64,000 nt of DNA, taken from contig JACTAT010000012.1 of assembly GCA_014526335.1 (NCBI GenBank), positions 834,040 through 898,039 on the forward strand, written 5' to 3'. The DNA comes from Chrysaora quinquecirrha. Taxonomy: Eukaryota > Cnidaria > Scyphozoa > Semaeostomeae > Pelagiidae. Of the stretch, positions 10,570 to 22,377 are shown piece by piece. Position 1 is the stretch's first letter. Each line of letters starts with the position of its first letter. Position numbers and translations under genes: made by a program. Below the pieces are notes generated by a model. It saw only the letters and a list, made by a program, of their open reading frames with translations. It ran no database searches and was not told the origin of the DNA.

Positions 10570-11652
10570 ATGGTGTACGGAAGGAGCGTTCCTTTGAAAC
10601 TGTCAGTGTATTGGAGATATTTACACTCAGACAAGGGCCTCACAGTCGAAGAAATAGCTGCTTAATACCCAGAATATTCGCGTGCGACTCCATATCGCCA
10701 TTGCAAGAAGATTATTTGCGCTGTCGAAGCTGATAATCGGAAAAGTAAAGCTGGTAGGCCGAGACGTCTCACTGAACGTGAGGGAAGAAGTATAATGAGG
10801 AATGTAACAAGACTTCGAGAGGTGTCTGGGAGGTTCTCTGCAAGAAGAATTAAATTAGAAGCAGGTCTACTGAATGTATCAGATCGTACAGTGCGTAGAT
10901 TATTGAATAGACATGGATATTTCTACCTGCAAAGCAGGAAAAAGGGATTGATATCAAAGAAGGACATAATGAAGCGTGTCCAAATTGCAAGGCACATGAT
11001 AAAGAATTATCCCATTGATGTCCGGACCAACAACATAGCATTCAATCTTGATGCAGTAGGTTTTGTTCACAAGATCAATCCTGCAGATCAAGCACGGGCA
11101 CCATCTGGAAGGATTTGGCGTTGTAAATCAGAGGGACTTATCCAGGGTTGTACATCTAAAGGCAGTAAAGTTGGGCATGGGGGCGAGGTTGTCAATTTCT
11201 TGGTTGCTATCACTTATGGAGCTGGTGTTATAGTATGCGAACAGTATGAGAAGATGAATGGAGCCTACTTTTAAACATTTATTGACAGCAACTTTGAAGG
11301 GATGTTTTACAGAAGCGGCAGGAATACTCGTTTGTTTATGCAGGATGGAGATCCGAGTCAGAATTCAAAGCTTGCAAGGGACAACATGAAGTATGGAGCT
11401 GTATTACTTACAATACCACCTTGTAACCCAGACATTAACCCAATTGAGAATGTGTTCCATACAATTCGAAAGAATCTGACAGAAGATGCAGCTACGCAAA
11501 ATATACAGCATGAGACTTATGAACAATATAGTGAGGGTGTCAGGAATACAATCCTAAACATTGCAGATGCAGATATAGACAGGAAAATTGATTCAATGCC
11601 AAGACGCATGAAAATGCTCCTTTCAAATCATGGAGAGCGCTTGAGATATTGA
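10570..11652 (+). pseudogene. Tc1/mariner-superfamily transposase with two nonsense codons
   Basis: One reading frame runs from ATG 10570 to the stop at 11650-11652, about 360 codons, interrupted only by TAA at 10663 and TAA at 11272 and by no frameshift. The N-terminal third is helix-turn-helix-like ('GLTVEEIAA', 'GRPRRLTEREGRSI', 'VSDRTVRRLLNRHGY'). The DDE triad is visible: Asp near codon 161 ('AFNLDAVGF'), Asp near codon 259 ('FMQDGDPSQNS') and Glu near codon 293 ('NPDINPIENVF'), the last two 33 residues apart. Length fits the family. I could not find convincing terminal inverted repeats. The middle segment with 'RIWRCKSEGLIQGCT' is unlike classical Tc1. Confidence 0.82.
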
Positions 11653-12173
11653 GGAAAATGGTGAGCAAATGTTCTTTGCTTCACATCATTTCACTTGATA
11701 TATATCTAATAACAATTCAATGCTGTCCCTATTGTACATTTTGAGTATGTAGTTAGAAGTAATGTGGATATCATTTAGAACAGTGGACAAAAGAGTATAC
11801 CAGAATCGCCTCTGTAACAACTGAGAATTGGGAGCAGAAAACAAGGAAAACGTTAATAGACCATTTCTCTTCCTCCTGCCCAAAATACATAATAAAAGCA
11901 GATATAATAAGAACTGGAATGGTTGACCACTACTTGGTGTACGGCATTCGGAAAATCAATGCATGGAGACTGAACAAAAAATCGCGTAATGTGATAGAGT
12001 CTCGTACCATGCAATAATATGATGAAACCCGTTTCCGAATTGACGTACAACAAGTGGATTGGAAACCAATTTCAGTAGCTCATCAACAACTATCAGTGCT
12101 AGTTGCAATAAAAAAACTGTACATTCGCATTCTGTAAAGAACCGATCACTTAAATCATGTATATGCTTGAAAT
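11653..12173. other. Non-coding, nothing recognised
   Basis: AT-rich spacer after the transposase. No repeat partner, inverted repeat or long frame was found. Confidence 0.45.
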
Positions 12174-13050
12174 GTGCAAGGTATCTTCTATGTTGTATGT
12201 ATATATATCAGTTCTGATTTATATCTTATTTATTTTATTTTATTTTTGCCCACTTTGATGTCTATACAAGATGATAACTTTTTGATAACTGCCAGCGAAA
12301 CAATTGATAATAAAGTATTCAAAAAAGGAAAATGCACCATTAGTCGTTCAGACAGAGGGACCAAGAGTCGCAATGTCCAAAGAAATCATAAGTCAGTTGA
12401 AATAGATCCGAATGGCTTATATGATTTCATTGTAGACATTGATGATCAACAGGGACAGCACTATTGGAGGAAATTCAATCAAAGGTGGCCAAAACACTGC
12501 AGCAAAAGAAAAATCAAAGCTAATTACTTCACAATCAAGATTAAAAGATCGAATTAAAGAACACACTGTGCTCAAGATGAAATAGAACAAGAAGAAGTTG
12601 TTTCTGAACCAGATGAAGATTTAAACTGCATTATTCCAGATAATCCAGATATATCTTCAGTTCTTCAATCATCAGAGAAAGAGATGCAGATTCAAAAACA
12701 GCAGTCAAGTAGCTCATTTTTTGAGCAAAAGAGTCAGTCCGATAGTTGAAAATATGCTAGAACATCAGTGCAAGATCAACTTTTAGCTTTAACTAGCAAA
12801 ATAGACAACCTCACAAAATCAGTTCATCAGCTTCAGAGTAAAAGAAAAAACATTAAAAAAGGTGACAGTAATCTTGGCCCAATGTTATCACTTGACAAGT
12901 TCACAACAGAAAACATGATGGAAACATTTAACTAATGGCAAGATGTCTCAAACATAATAGGACAAGAAACAGTTTGCACAATGATTCATTTTTTCAAATG
13001 CTCAGATAAAAAGCATTCCGTATTACGAGTGAAACATGTCATTCCTACCT
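12174..13050 (+). pseudogene. Unrecognised degenerate ORF, Gln/Ser-rich with coiled-coil-like stretch
   Basis: One frame stays readable from about 12258 to 13050 with in-frame stops near 12556, 12748 and 12933. It has a front segment ('DDNFLITASETIDNKVF', 'SVEIDPNGLYDFIVDID') and a charged Lys/Arg patch. Then come an acidic and Gln/Ser-rich linker, a heptad-like stretch ('LALTSKIDNLTKSVHQL') and a tail with 'FTTENMMETFN'. I do not recognise a family. Such an order (globular front, charged linker, coiled coil) is common in ORFs attached to mobile elements, and the DIRS gag that follows at 13300 may belong to the same unit. That is inference. Confidence 0.4.
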
Positions 13051-13299
13051 AACAAAGAAAGAAACTAGGGATCACCAGCTACTACAAGAATTTGGTCATG
13101 CCTTAAAAGCTGCACGCAATGGCATTGGAAGGTATAGTTTATAAAGATTAATTTCAATTGTCATTAATATATGAATTCATTAATTTCTTCCTTGGCTTTG
13201 GCTTATGCATCTCATCATCCTAATTTCAGGTAATCCAACTGCATCGCTACAGGCTTGATCATTCCACCAGAAAAAGCAATTTTACTAGTTGAAGGCCAC

Positions 13300-13963
13300 A
13301 ACAACTGGAGGCTCCAGTACCGGGCTACCTAGTAGCTAAAGTGCGGAAGGGCAATTATGTTGATTTACAGCTGCTTCGCCCTTCAGAAATCCGAGCTCAA
13401 GAACCCACTGTGGCTCAAATGACAAAAATTCATCGGTCTGATTTGAAACCTCTCCTGAGTTTTACCGATTGGGCAGAGGCTTGGGCCGTGAATGCTGGGG
13501 GTAGCAAGAGAAAACCCTGCCAAGATTCCTGGTCTTTAGGCTTACTTCCTATAAACCGCCAATTCGTCAAGGGATTTCCCAGGCTCTGGGTGGCTTGACT
13601 ACGATGTTGCCTTCCGCAGGCATGCTGCAGACCACCCAGCTATCAATTCGGGTGATACATTGTCTACCCTGTGGATGACAACCGTTGTGGCCAAAGCAAC
13701 ATAGGCAGGAAAGTCGTCTTCATCAAACAATCAAGCATCAGATAGAACCAGTTTCCCATCGTGTTGAAGTAAAACAGCAGAGAGGACTGCAGCATAGCTT
13801 TTGCAGATTTTCGCATATTTGCTCAGGCTGTCGGGGCTATCACCCAAGGCAGCGCTGTTTAAATCCAGGCCCTGGGAGTTACAGTGCCAGCAAAGACACC
13901 ATGCAGGAGAACAAATATAAGGAGCACTCTCCTTCACCTCCTCGGAAGAAAGCAAAGAAATGA
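13300..13963 (+). pseudogene. DIRS-type gag, frameshifted
   Basis: The frame reads 'KVRKGNYVDLQLLRP' and 'LLSFTDWAEAWAVNAG' in one phase. In other phases it reads 'GWLDYDVAFRRHAADHP' (about 13605) and 'LSTLWMTTVVAKAT', and near 13810 a cysteine cluster 'CSGCRGYHPRQRC'. This is the standard gag order for DIRS-like elements: K-x-x-x-G-x-Y-V-D-L entry, W-A-E-A-W core, D-Y-D..FR block, zinc-knuckle-like Cys/His cluster. Several frameshifts and stops separate the blocks. Downstream at 14512 comes the matching reverse transcriptase, so the two form one element relic. Confidence 0.72.
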
Positions 13964-14511
13964 CTAAATTGCTCTAATTATGCTAATGATGTGTTGTCAG
14001 TTTGTCAGAGCATGAACAATTCACGTGATCAGTCCGTGATAATAGCGTTATCCACATTACGTAACTTGGTATTTTGACCTTTATCTGATTTGCATATTTT
14101 CTAGACTTTTTGAATTGGATTTGCTCTGTTAACTCTTGTAGTTTTGCTGTTTGCAACATTTATCAATCATGTTATAATATCTAGCTTATTCTTATATACA
14201 GTTTAAAAAACTGTGCAGAATCTTCGCTGTGTTAACCGTTTTCAACACAGCTAATCATTTGAATAACCGTCTAAAGAGTTTTGACTCATGTCTTTCTGAC
14301 ACAGACATGACTCCTATTTACTCACTTTCTCGTGGCTCACCAGTGTTGCCTTCTCCTTCTTCGGTCTCCTCTTTTCAAATGTGGCTAACTTGTTTGGCTT
14401 GCATTCAACAACAGGATACGTCATGGGTTTTGGATGGTCTTCTTTCGGGTTTTTCTTTTGGTGTTAACCCTTGTACTTTCCGTTCAGCATCTCGCAATTG
14501 TCCTTCTGCTT

Positions 14512-15180
14512 AAGAGCAGCCTGCTCTTATAGATGCTTATATTGCAGAGGAATTGAAATTTGGTTGCATTGCAGGCCCTATTGATGCTCCTCCTTGCTCT
14601 GATCTCCATATTAATCGCTTTGGCATCATACCTAAATCCACACCAGGGAAATCAGCCTCATAACTGATCTGTCTTTTCCTGGGGGTGCCAGTGTGAATGA
14701 TCTTATTTCTGATTTTGGAGCCACTATTTCCTACGCTGGAATCCCTCAGGCAGTCAATCTTCTTGTGGAGCTTGGTAAAGGGGCTTCTCTTGCCAAGTTT
14801 GACATTCAGCGGGCCACTTGATAGCAGGTCCGCCTTACTCTTTGGTATGCAAGGAAAATATGGATAAAACTTTAACGTTTTTCACAAATTAGGCATCCCT
14901 ATAGCATCAGATGAGCTTGTGGGTCCAGTTACAGAAATTGTGTACCTCTGGATGTTTATAGATTCTGACAAAATGGAACTCAGACGCCCCCAAGACAAAC
15001 TTTTATAATTGCAGGAACTAGTCTCTACATTTCGAAACAAGAAAAAATGCACAAAGCGCAACGTATTATCGATTATCGCTAATAGGCAAGTTTTCCTTCG
15101 CCTCTAAGGTTATACCTTCAGTTCTTACTTTCATTAGACGCCTAATACACTTGTCAACAACGTAACAAAATTATTAACAG
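14512..15180 (+). pseudogene. DIRS-type reverse transcriptase / RNase H remnant with core deletion
   Basis: Reading from 14512: 'ALIDAYIAEELKFGCIAGP' and 'INRFGIIPKSTPGK'. After a frameshift near 14660 comes 'LITDLSFPGGASVNDLI', then 'GKGASLAKFDIQRA'. The RT Asp of motif A (KFDIQ) is kept. From about 14890 it reads 'HKLGIPIASDELVGP', 'VTEIVYLWMFIDSD' and 'NVLSIIA', the region after the catalytic domain leading to RNase H. The palm with the Y/V-x-D-D motif is deleted between about 14820 and 14885. No tyrosine recombinase domain is visible downstream, so class is inferred from the gag and the RT wording. Confidence 0.72.
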
Positions 15181-15316
15181 GACCAGACTGAAAGTAAGTT
15201 GAACATTTCAAATATAACAACGCTTATCCCAGATTTTATGGATATAAATCAATTGAAATCTAGATTCATAATACTTGTAAAAGACAAACACCTTCTGGTT
15301 GAAGAAAAAGGAAAAA

Positions 15317-15767
15317 ATGAATATCTTGTCAGCCTCATCAGAAAATGGAAAAGAAATCCTAGACCTTTCCATTGAAATTTTCAACGAAAAAAGAAAAGTC
15401 ACTACAAAAGGATCTTCTGAAAACCTTTCAGTTTTCATTGAATATAACTTTGAAGTTTTAACTACTATAGAGGCTTAAAGCGATTCGAACATATTAGATA
15501 AAATATTTCATGACAGCGTGTGTGAAATCCAACAAAAGCTTTAATAGGAAGACGATCAACACCCTAGAAGCAGCAGAGGTGGAGCTGCCAAGCATGCTTG
15601 AAAGCAATGAGTCAGATTGCAATAACCCTGAAGCGTGTGCGGCATCAGACAATGAGGAAAAGAAGGCAACGATGAATAATGATAAGATTGATTTAGACAG
15701 AAATTGGAAAATTAGATTCTTACAAATGTTTATGGAAATGAAGGATGCTGTTAAGACATTTAATTGA
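15317..15767 (+). other. Two short unrecognised ORFs
   Basis: ATG 15317 opens a 53-codon frame ending TAA 15476-15478 ('MNILSASSENGKEILDL'). A second frame, 15510-15767 (85 codons), begins 'MTACVKSNKSFNRK' and has a Glu/Asn-rich middle and an aromatic tail ('FLQMFMEMKDAVKTF'). Neither matches a family I know. They lie between two gag relics and may be the coiled or acidic leader of the next gag ORF. Coding status is uncertain. Confidence 0.25.
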
Positions 15768-15866
15768 AAATAGATGAAATTAAAATAAGGTGACTAGGTA
15801 GACAGGCTTCATTCCATTGTTTCGTTAGCTAACGAAAGTAAGTCAAAACGAATTCTCAGATCGATT

Positions 15867-16642
15867 ATGCCTAAAATGAAAACTTTGGCGCCAAGAGGCA
15901 GTGTTCGTGCCTCTACGACTAAGGCAAGCACAGCAAGCTCAGGCATAGCATCACAAACAAGCAACGTTGAAAGTCTGGAACAAGCCAACATCAACTCAGC
16001 TACACAAAAAGAAACGGATTTCTCCGCAGAGCAGCTGAAAATGATCTCTGACATGGTGAACGACGCCGTAAAAAGCAACCTAACAGAAGTGGCATCAAAG
16101 GCAGCACGACCCGCTGTTGAACTGGCCAGAAGTGCACAAGCAACACCAGCCTCAACTATAGACGCGATCCTTCCAGAAAACAACAACGCACCAAGCACTG
16201 CCCTGCCAACTTCGCCACCAGGTCTTGCCGTTCCATCTGCCGTCTCCCAGGCAAGTCTAGGTACCGGCTTTACTCCAGAAATCCCGGCGGCGTATGTAAA
16301 GTCAATTCAACTGGGTGAGTTTTTTTATTTATGTAAACTTCCACCGGAAAACCTTCTCAAATGTCATGTATGAACGAGCTTGATGGAAATGATGTATCAA
16401 AAGTTGTCGGCCCGAACCAGGAACTGAAACTCAAGAGGAACAATCGTAAAGTTGAAATCCCTACAATGTCTGATTGGACTCTGGCTTTTACAACCTATAT
16501 AATAGATAAATTTCCAAGTAGATCGCATGAATTGATTAAGTATTTAGATATTATCCTGTACCAAGCAACCATTTATATGGTGTATGAAACAAGAGGACCA
16601 CCCTCACAAGAACAGAAAGGATTCAAAGTAACATTTAATTAA
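15867..16642 (+). pseudogene. Gag-like ORF of a DIRS/Ngaro-type element, one frameshift
   Basis: ATG 15867 opens a 168-codon frame rich in Ala/Ser/Thr ('MPKMKTLAPRGSVRAST'). It includes an amphipathic stretch ('FSAEQLKMISDMVNDAV') and, near its end, 'IPAAYVKSIQLGEFF', the I-P-x-x-x-V-x-x-I-x-x-G-E-F entry of this gag class. The frame breaks near 16365. The next frame (16361-16642) reads 'MSDWTLAFTTYIIDKFP' and 'ELIKYLDIILYQATI', equivalent to the W...F..Y....P....L..Y...I block of the gag core. The Cys/His cluster is not reached. This is the cleanest gag N-terminus in the window. Confidence 0.55.
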
Positions 16643-18060
16643 CCAGGTTAGAATCTTCCTGAAAAGATCCTTTTGCTGCTTAAATTAGAGACCACCCAGG
16701 TTGCTAGAGAAAGTATCTGCCATACAAAACATGAGACTGGTAATATACCTTGTAAAAATGTGCAAGAAAAAGCAAATTTTTGCTTGCAAACCCAACATTA
16801 TATTTTATTGTTTCTTATGTAGTTTTTCACACAGAATCTGAATTTGTAAACAGAATTTAATTTGCCGCTTCTGTGTGCTTTCTTCTATCAACCAATCAAA
16901 AACTTGTGTTGCAATAGAGGCGGTGTTGTGATATTTTCAACACTTTACCACACCATCTCCACTCATACCATTTCTTTGATCAATGCCCTACTGTAGCGGA
17001 GGAATTTCACACCTTTTAAACTGACTCAAACAAGGTAAATTGCAGCTATATTCCGAGACAGAAAAAACGCAAACAAGATGGCGAAGTTGAAGAAAGCAGT
17101 CAATGAGGAAGTGCTTCAAAGCGAATTTTCGAGTTCATCTTTGGGTTTTTGGCTAAAATAGGTTTTGTTCTTATGGACATCAAACTGTTGCCTGATTTTC
17201 TATTTTGATCATTGACACGTGGCGAGTGCTTCAAACCTGGGACTTGACTGAGTGGATTCTGTCATAAGGATTTTAATAGTGTTCTAATTGTAAGACCTGC
17301 AAGATTTCAGGAAGACTTCAGTTCAGACTACACAAGGCAAGCATAGAATGAATTTGTGCTTTAATAAAAATGGCTGCTCGCTGGTGGATTGTGGATTGTG
17401 TTCAACTTCGTTGGAACCTTTGGGGGTAGGATTAATTCTCCGCTGAACGCACTGGACTTAGCGAAAGTGAAGTGAAATTTTTTGGTTGGTTTCAAAAATT
17501 CAATTTCTTTCTTTTAACGTGTTTTCGTTGGGCTAGTCGTCTTTAGGCCTACTAAGCCGAGATTGGCTGGTCTGTGTTGTGCAGAGACAGAGTGGTACTA
17601 AAATCTTCATATTTCCTAATTGCTTTGTTATTCAATGTAATATCGTTGAGCTACGTGGATACTCAATCAAAGAAAAGAATTCTATGGCAAGCCAGCGTAG
17701 GAAGGATATGTTAGAGCACAGGAGGCCCAGTAGCATTAATATCACGATTAATGCACCCTAATTTGTGTTGTTTCTATATGGTTGCTGTCGTTGTTCGAAA
17801 AACGCCACATTATATAAGCGTAATACGGATAATAAATAACTATTACTGTTGAATTGGATGAATTGTTGTAAAGAACATTTTCTGCAACTTTCCTCTTTTT
17901 ATCGTCTCCAACCTCGATCATTGCATAAAAGATAGCCCACCCATAATGCAAGCATAATTTTTGACAAAGATGAATTAATCTTCTATGGTGCACGTAGCCA
18001 AAAGCAATCTTTGGATATCAGGAAGAAAGGGGCTGTGAGAGCTTCGGACAACCCAAAAGC
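16643..18060. other. Non-coding, nothing recognised
   Basis: No supported gene. Short frames at 17579-17761 and on the minus strand at 17748-17993 lack motifs. Confidence 0.45.
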
Positions 18061-18489
18061 AGAGAAGAGACTACAGACAACTCTGAAGGTATTGCTCAGG
18101 TCGAGAAGGATGAACCACAAGATGATGTTAATGCTATTGAAACTGTAGAACTGGAGAACAATTCTGTTGGAAGTTATACTGATAAAAATGGTAATGAAGA
18201 TTATGGGATCGATGTTTGAGAAATGGAAGACGAAAAAGATCAACTGCACATTAAATAATCTCCCCAAAAGTAAAAGAGAAGAAAAAACATGAACAAACAA
18301 GAAGTAACACCAAAGGATACAAAGATTAGGGAAAATATGCACAGCCATTTAAAGACGGAAAGAATATTACAAGGCTGCCCTCAACGTACGTTACACAGAG
18401 CTGAGTTGGGAGCAAAAGCTAGAAATTTATGGAACAGAAATTGTACTGTCAAAAGAAACCTTAGTCGTGATACATATAAAATTATATAA
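18061..18489 (+). other. Unrecognised fragmentary coding-like patches
   Basis: An acidic stretch near 18085-18220 ('IAQVEKDEPQDDVNAIE', 'NSVGSYTDKNGNEDYG') ends in TGA. A patch near 18355-18480 in another frame reads 'YYKAALNVRYTELSWEQ'. These look like pieces of ORFs rather than random sequence, but no family is recognised and no start is defined. Confidence 0.2.
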
Positions 18490-18875
18490 CATTATATGAC
18501 ATTAGATACTCTTATACCGTCAATTAAGATAATCAACCAAATTTAAAATGATTGAAACAATGTCAAGCCAGTAGTTTTCTCCTTAAAAAACATTTGGGAA
18601 GCCAAAAAGATAAATTAGTATCGTTTATAAAAGTCATAAGAAACTAGAAAACTCTATCAAGTCTAATGTCTCAGGAATCAGCTCAAAGTATGAGTCAATC
18701 GAATCAAAGCATAAGGAAAACAAAGTATTATTAAGAAAAGAATTTAATTTGAACATAGCAACTTTGGAATAAGAAATGACAAACAACATAACTAACGACA
18801 TCGAAAAAGCTGTGTCATTTTCAAAGTCGACATCTGGCCAATCTCCACAGACACATGAATTGAACAATCTAGTCT

Positions 18876-19015
18876 AAAACACCACACCAATGGGAACACC
18901 AATGAACACCAATGAACACCAATGGAACACCAATGAACACCAATGGAACATCAATGGATCACCGATGAACACCAATGGAACATCAATGGATCACCGATGA
19001 ACACCAATGAAACAC
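18876..19015. repeat. Minisatellite of AACACCAATG-type units
   Basis: Short units of 'gaacaccaatg' type repeat head to tail. They grade into a longer unit of about 32 bp ('gaacatcaatggatcaccgatgaacaccaatg' class) that occurs twice. It sits just upstream of the RecQ-like fragment. Confidence 0.9.
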
Positions 19016-19159
19016 GAGAACTGCATCCAGAACCTAACAATAGGGTATTGAAATAAATATATAATTATATACAGTCCCAACTTATTAATGATATTGAAAG
19101 TAGTTAAGTAATAAATAATTATTGCCTAAGAGTAATTATAAGCGAGTTTTCAATATTTT

Positions 19160-19489
19160 TAGGGATTTTCATTTTTTAACTCCCCATAGACTAAAGGCTT
19201 TCAGACCAGACTTCGGAAATCTTGCAACACTAAGATCATTTTTTCCTAATGTTCCTCTCTTTGCTCTAACTGCGACAGCTCCAAGATCCTTTGTCTCTGT
19301 CATCACAAAATCATTACAACTAAAACAGTCTCTCGATCTCCTGACCGCCAAAATATTATTTAAGCAAAGGAAAAAGGCTCCCAAGTATACATGGTTATGT
19401 TTCTTACGATAAGATATTGGAACCAATCGCTCATTCCCTAAAGAAGTTGAAGGTTGCTCGAATGTTTCAAGCAGGATGTTTCGAGCAGG
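19160..19489 (+). pseudogene. RecQ-like DNA helicase fragment
   Basis: The frame reads 'KAFRPDFGNLATLRSFFPN' and 'VPLFALTATAPRS', helicase motif III (T-A-T-A) with the preceding F-R-P-D-F region of superfamily 2 RecQ enzymes. After a frameshift near 19378 it continues 'GYVSYDKILEPIAHSLKKL' to a TGA near 19489, matching the linker that follows in multi-copy cnidarian RecQ-like proteins. The Walker A and DEAH motifs and the second RecA domain are absent. It is a captured or decayed fragment; whether it came with a mobile element is inference from its neighbours. Confidence 0.6.
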
Positions 19490-19551
19490 ATTGATCAAAG
19501 ATTCAGACAAACGGTACATACGGAAGATAAGGTGTCCGACTCTTGAAAAAT

Positions 19552-19900
19552 GATTGTGATTCACCTGGGAACAAATGAAGACCGAAGAATGACTGATATT
19601 GATTGTAGAAATATTCTTGCATAGGCTTTAGACTGCTTGAAATTAAAATCATCATTTGCAGAAGTCATAGTTGCCAATCTACTATCTAGAGAAGTACAAA
19701 GAAAAGTAAAGAACACAAACGAAATCATCAGTAATATTTCTTACCATAATCGATCCTGCAATGACTCCATTCGCACCACAAATTATCGCGAAAGAAATGC
19801 TTTCAGGTAATAAACCTTTAAATCGCAATGGAATGAGTTTTTATATCAGAGATAAAAAGCCTCTTCTTTGGAAATTTTCAACAAACAAGCTACTCAATAT
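19552..19900 (+). pseudogene. SGNH-hydrolase-like domain fragment
   Basis: From 19552 the frame reads 'MIVIHLGTNEDRRMTDID', the I-x-H-x-G-T-N-D block of SGNH hydrolases (Asn of the oxyanion hole). It continues 'FAEVIVANLLSREVQRKVK' and 'NTNEIISNI'. After a frame change near 19790 it reads 'KPLNRNGMSFYIRDKKPL', the place where family members have D-G-x-H-L-N..G. Here the catalytic His is not seen. Two stops are in frame. SGNH-type domains of this layout occur in ORFs linked to LINE-type elements in cnidarians. Confidence 0.5.
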
Positions 19901-19959
19901 GGAAATCACCTTTTTACGTTTTTATTCATATTTAACCTTTTTTAACCACTTTCAACATC

Positions 19960-20384
19960 TCTGCTACCTTACAGCTCTGCTTAAGCTCAGCTGCCACACA
20001 AGAGCTATCTTCTGCTTCCACAATCAAAAACGGAGTTCAGTATTGCGCTGGTTTTGCCAAACGGACAGTGAAAAATTCATCCACGAACGTCTCCATTCAG
20101 TCTAATTCTTAGTAACAAGCTGATCAAGGTAACACTACAATTTTATTACCCATCCCAAGAGGCTGTCTACCCCCTTTGTCTATGAAAATTATAAAGGCGA
20201 TTCAAGCACAGAATTATGTTGTTTTTAACGAGTTTTTACCTAATACGTTATACGATAGCAGCAGCTCTCTAAATCAATTCATTCTCACGTTTCGTTCTGT
20301 TGAAGGGACTGATAAAAGTGTTGCCTTGGCTTCCCTTGTATCATTGTTTTCACCTATAATTGTTTTCTTCAAAAGATATAGATA
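19960..20384 (+). pseudogene. DIRS-like gag fragment
   Basis: A linker resembling 28860-28950 ('ctgccacacaagagctatc', 'tccacaatcaaaaacggag') is followed by 'ILLPIPRGCLPPLSMKII' and 'KAIQAQNYVVFNEFLPN' in the frame that ends at 20384. This is the same gag-core entry found near 2394, 10255 and 29290. The W-x-E-A-W block and the zinc cluster are missing. Confidence 0.5.
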
Positions 20385-22270
20385 AAGCCTTCAAAAGGCT
20401 ATTCACAATATATCAACACTAACTCATCTTTTATAACTTCAGCTTCTATTACTATGAAACCTTTTCGTAAATTCAGCTTCTATGACTGGAGTAACCTTCT
20501 TGTTTTTTAGCCAAAATTTTGGGGCATCGCTCATTTGCGATGAAATAGCAAAAAGTAAAATGAAGAGCTTCTGCATCGCAGCTAGATGTGTGATGACACT
20601 CCCTACTCATACCTGTCTTTTCTCTTGGAACCAGATAACATTCCAAAATTTGACCTATGAACTGAACAATCCCAACGATTTGAGTGTCCTTAATGGAACA
20701 AATCCATTTTAGCTATCAAACAACATACCGATGAATAGCTCGAGCTGCGTTCCCAATTACCTGTTACAGAAAGTACTGTATAAAGGACTCGCCAAATCAT
20801 CATCGAGCTCCGAAAGACCAATCAAGCAACTGAGGTTTCTTCTGAACTTGCTCAGGGGAATGAACGAGAAAAGCATGCTGTAGCAGCAGGTCTCTGTGAT
20901 GCTATGTGAGGAAAGATTGAGCGTAATAAAGATATAACTCCTTCTGAGTAAAATGACCAATTATAATACCAAATGAAACACGGACCCGAGGCATACAGCC
21001 TTCCAGTTTATTGCGGAATGCCAAAATATTACGCACTGCATGTGCTTGCAGAAAGGGCTGCTCCATCAACGACAGAAAGATGCATTTTCGTTTGCTTTTC
21101 AGAAAAGAATGCCGTGATCATGAAAATCTCCTTCGATAGGAAATTATGGCAGTTAGTTAAAGAAAGGAGTGGTTGAGGCTGCAAAGTCAAGAAGTCAAAG
21201 AGAAGGGTCGCAAATATTCAAGAATATATCGAAATTTCTTGATAAAAAAATAACCATGCTGGCAGAAGTATCGTGAAATTTTGCAACTGAGATCCTTCAA
21301 AAAATCTACAAGTATCATATCAATCTACAAGTTTACGTACAGCTTAGCGATCACCCGGCAAATGTAAACAAAGAAAACTTCTCCTGCAAAGATCTTCAAG
21401 CGTCAATCCTTCAGTGTAGGTCTCTTTTCAACGATGGCTTCAATTTGATGCGTCGCTTAGCTTCAGAATTTTCTGTTTGCGTGATTGCGACAAGTGAAAC
21501 AGCTTATCACCTTAAAAAGTTTTCAACTGTTCCAACTGCCTTGAGACTGAAACCAAAAAGCTTTAATGGAGAAGAAAAGTTGAGGCTATACGAAACCTTA
21601 CTCGATTGTGAGAAAAAAAAGAAACTGCCTTCGCTTTGTACGTTTTCGAGGGCATCATTCCCCGTTCCATTTACTATTGACTCTCAAAGAAAAGATTTTC
21701 TACACATCTCCATAGGCCGTTCCATTCAATCTTTTTAAGCAAATAGTTGTTGTTGTTGCTGCTTATGACACCAAATTTTCGATATCCATTTTTTCTACTT
21801 TCTGAACATTTCATCTTTGCTATTTAGTTTAATGCCAAATCTAGTCGTATTTGATATTCCGAAAGGGGCTTTACAGTGCCTTGAAGTGGGACACCTCGTG
21901 CGAAATTTTGAAAAAGTGGTGACGTCCCAAGGATGAACCAAAGTCGTCCCGTATCGCGATTTTCTATGATTTGTACAGGGCGCGCAAGACTTCCCTTCAC
22001 TTTTCAATCAACTCTGACACCCAGGGAATTTTTGTCAAAACGAAATGCAGGATCGATCGAGCAGTACATTCTGGAACAGTTCTGAGTTATTTCTGCGTGT
22101 ACGTGATATCTTTAAAAAATTTACGGCAATTTGAATCTTGGTGAAGGTAAAAAGGACTGCGATGCTGCGCGTGGACACACCACCATAGACTGACCGAAGA
22201 GAAAGGATCCTTAAACAACTTAAATAACACCGAGAACAAAGTTTAAATATGGAAGATTGCTTTTGAAGGT
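20385..22270. other. Unrecognised patches, no assignable gene
   Basis: Readable frames occur at about 20750-21175 (with 'KVLYKGLAKSSSSSERP' and, in another phase, 'ELAQGNEREKHAVAAG') and 21340-21738 ('DLQASILQCRSLFNDGF', 'MRRLASEFSVCVIATSE'). They look protein-like but are broken by stops and match no family I can name. 21740-22270 shows nothing. Confidence 0.3.
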
Positions 22271-22377
22271 AAAGATACTTGTAAATTTTGATTACAGTTC
22301 ACTTTTCATTCTCAACCGGGCAAAACGGGTTCCTTGCTTTACAAGGCCTTTCTGTAACTGCGGGGCGGAGAGGAAGA

